Shown here: in pieces, positions 6,274-7,303 of the stretch
Layout of the letters: every line of letters starts with the position of its first letter
How positions within the stretch are numbered: the first letter of the stretch is position 1
NCBI GenBank assembly: GCA_938003515.1
Contig: CALKYL010000089.1
Coordinates: 1-7,303 of the forward strand
Length of the DNA stretch: 7,303 nucleotides
Direction: 5' to 3'
Source of the DNA: an uncultured bacterium
Lineage (GTDB): Bacteria; Planctomycetota; UBA1135; UBA2386
Notes under the pieces: generated by a model
What the model saw: the letters and a program-made list of their open reading frames with translations, nothing else
Database searches by the model: none
Told to the model about the DNA's origin: nothing
Made by a program: the position numbers and the translations under genes

Positions 6274-7303
6274 GGCGTGCGTTCGGAGGTGGCGGGCTCC
6301 GAATCCAGGAACCGCGCGACGACGGCCGCGACGCGCCCGGTCGCGCCGGGCGCGCCGAGGCGCTCGCGGACTTCGTCGAGTCCGGCGCGGCAGACGCGCC
6401 GCGCGTCGTCGTCGGCCCACAGCTTCTCGGCGTCGGCGGCGCCGCGCCGCCAGCCGCCGTCGCCGTGGAAGCAGTGCTCCGGCACCACGGCGCGGCCGGC
6501 GACCAAATTGGCTCCGGCGATGAACGGCACGCTGAGGATGTTGTGGTAGCCGAGCGAAGCGAGCAGTCCGCGCAGCCGGTAGACGACGACGGTCGGGGCG
6601 CGGTGCAGGCACGCCTCGAGCGAACCGGTGCCCGACTTGGCGAGCACGAGCCGTGCGCCGGCGAGCCAGGGCGCGAGCGGGCCCTCGTGGTGTTCGACGA
6701 AGTCCGCACCGGCCGTGTCGAGCAGCGCGCGCAGCAGCGCGGTGCGGCGCGGGTTGCGATGGGCGAGCACGACGCGGCAGTCGGCGTCGGCCGAGCGGAT
6801 CCCGGCGGCGATCCGCAGCATGCCCGGCAGATTGGCCTCGATCTCGGCGCGCCGGCTGCCCGGCAGCAGCACCAGCGTGCGGCGTTCTCGCACCCGCCCG
6901 ACCGCCGCCGGTGCCGGCGGGTGTTCGGCGAGCTCGTCGAGCAGCGGGTGGCCGATGTAGAGCGCCGGCACGCGGTGGCGGCGGAAGAACTCGGTCTCGA
7001 ACGGCAGGATCGTCAGCGTGCCGTCGACCGCGCGCCGGTAGCGCCGCATGCGCCACGGACCCCAAGCCCAGTACTGCGGCGCGATGTAGTGCAGCACCGG
7101 GATGCCGAGCCGCCTGGCCGCCTTCGCCATGACGACGTGCAGGCCGGGGTAGTCGACGAGCACGACGAGATCCGGCGGATCGTCGCGCAAGAGCCGCAGG
7201 TAGCTCGCGAACGCGCGCACGAGCAGCGGCAGCTGGCGCAGCACGCCGACGACGCCCATGACCGCGTGTTCGCTCAGCGCGAAGCGCAGCTCGGCGCCGG
7301 CAT
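6270..7303 (-). CDS. lpxB: Lipid-A-disaccharide synthase, 5' end beyond the window
   Basis: LpxB, a GT19-family glycosyltransferase on the cytoplasmic face of the inner membrane, joins UDP-diacylglucosamine and lipid X into the lipid A disaccharide. About 343 residues are visible against about 380 in E. coli, so only the N-terminal part is missing. An ATG at 7259 exists, but the frame continues upstream with AGAELRFALSEHAV and then the family's VMG-VLRQLP block, so the true start is outside. Numbered from the first visible residue, the motifs are PDLVVLVDYPG (43-53), HYIAPQYWAWG (71-81), LPFE (99-102), YIGHP (115-119), the nucleotide-binding LLPGSRRAEI (145-154), SGTGSLEA (223-230), VVYRL (239-243) and a C-terminal SVPFIAGANL. 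The gene indicates an LPS-type outer membrane. Its TGA overlaps the ubiD-like ATG by four bases, so the two are probably translationally coupled. Confidence 0.95.
   Translation of the reverse strand, partial: AGAELRFALSEHAVMGVVGVLRQLPLLVRAFASYLRLLRDDPPDLVVLVDYPGLHVVMAKAARRLGIPVLHYIAPQYWAWGPWRMRRYRRAVDGTLTILPFETEFFRRHRVPALYIGHPLLDELAEHPPAPAAVGRVRERRTLVLLPGSRRAEIEANLPGMLRIAAGIRSADADCRVVLAHRNPRRTALLRALLDTAGADFVEHHEGPLAPWLAGARLVLAKSGTGSLEACLHRAPTVVVYRLRGLLASLGYHNILSVPFIAGANLVAGRAVVPEHCFHGDGGWRRGAADAEKLWADDDARRVCRAGLDEVRERLGAPGATGRVAAVVARFLDSEPATSERTP

Noticed and set aside
4462..6549. 695-codon + strand frame opposite the ubiD-like gene
   Set aside because: The composition is His/Val/Arg/Ala-rich and typical of an antisense shadow in high-GC DNA, with no recognisable domain.
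6274..7065. Upstream extension of the UbiD-like protein to about 870 residues
   Set aside because: It is an out-of-frame shadow of lpxB. The family N-terminus begins at 6273, in overlap with the lpxB stop.
7257..7259. ATG as the true lpxB start
   Set aside because: The frame continues upstream to the window edge with residues fitting the LpxB N-terminal region, and the protein would be about 50 aa short of the family length.

Overview
This is a GC-rich window (roughly 70% or more by eye) with tightly packed genes and strong G/C preference at third codon positions. LpxB (lipid A synthesis) points to a Gram-negative envelope. A secreted spondin-type protein with a C-terminal domain like those on many planctomycete exported proteins, a Tat-exported xylose-isomerase-like TIM-barrel protein, and an EF-P with a PGNLRA loop suggest a high-GC Planctomycetota or related lineage. 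That placement is inferred from family recollection, not from a search.

Layout, left to right. (1) Positions 1-107 hold the 3' end of an unidentified + strand gene. (2) Positions 148-1206 (+) encode a secreted Spondin_N-domain protein whose reading frame is broken by one in-frame TAG at codon 20, at the end of the signal peptide. Its stop region carries an 18-bp tandem duplication. (3) efp (elongation factor P) lies on the - strand at 1277-1837, convergent with the spondin gene across a GC-rich inverted repeat. (4) A 147-bp divergent intergenic region separates efp from a two-gene + strand operon: a Tat-signal TIM-barrel sugar isomerase/epimerase-like protein (1985-2953) and a DapC-like PLP aminotransferase (2950-4098), joined by an ATGA overlap. 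(5) A - strand operon converges on the aminotransferase. In transcription order it is lpxB (5' end beyond the right edge), a UbiD-family decarboxylase joined by an ATGA overlap, and a single-domain rhodanese 14 nt downstream. A hairpin spans the rhodanese stop codon at the convergent junction.

Functionally the window is mainly housekeeping: translation (efp), envelope (lpxB), probable quinone metabolism (UbiD-like), probable lysine/diaminopimelate or other amino-acid metabolism (aminotransferase) and sulfur transfer (rhodanese). The secreted spondin protein is the accessory element. I see no mobile element, CRISPR array, tRNA or rRNA. The points most worth a second look are the single amber stop in the otherwise intact spondin gene, the non-canonical Asn at the EF-P loop tip, and the two start/stop-overlap gene pairs that join functionally unlike proteins. 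I did not find clear evidence of a new multi-gene system.
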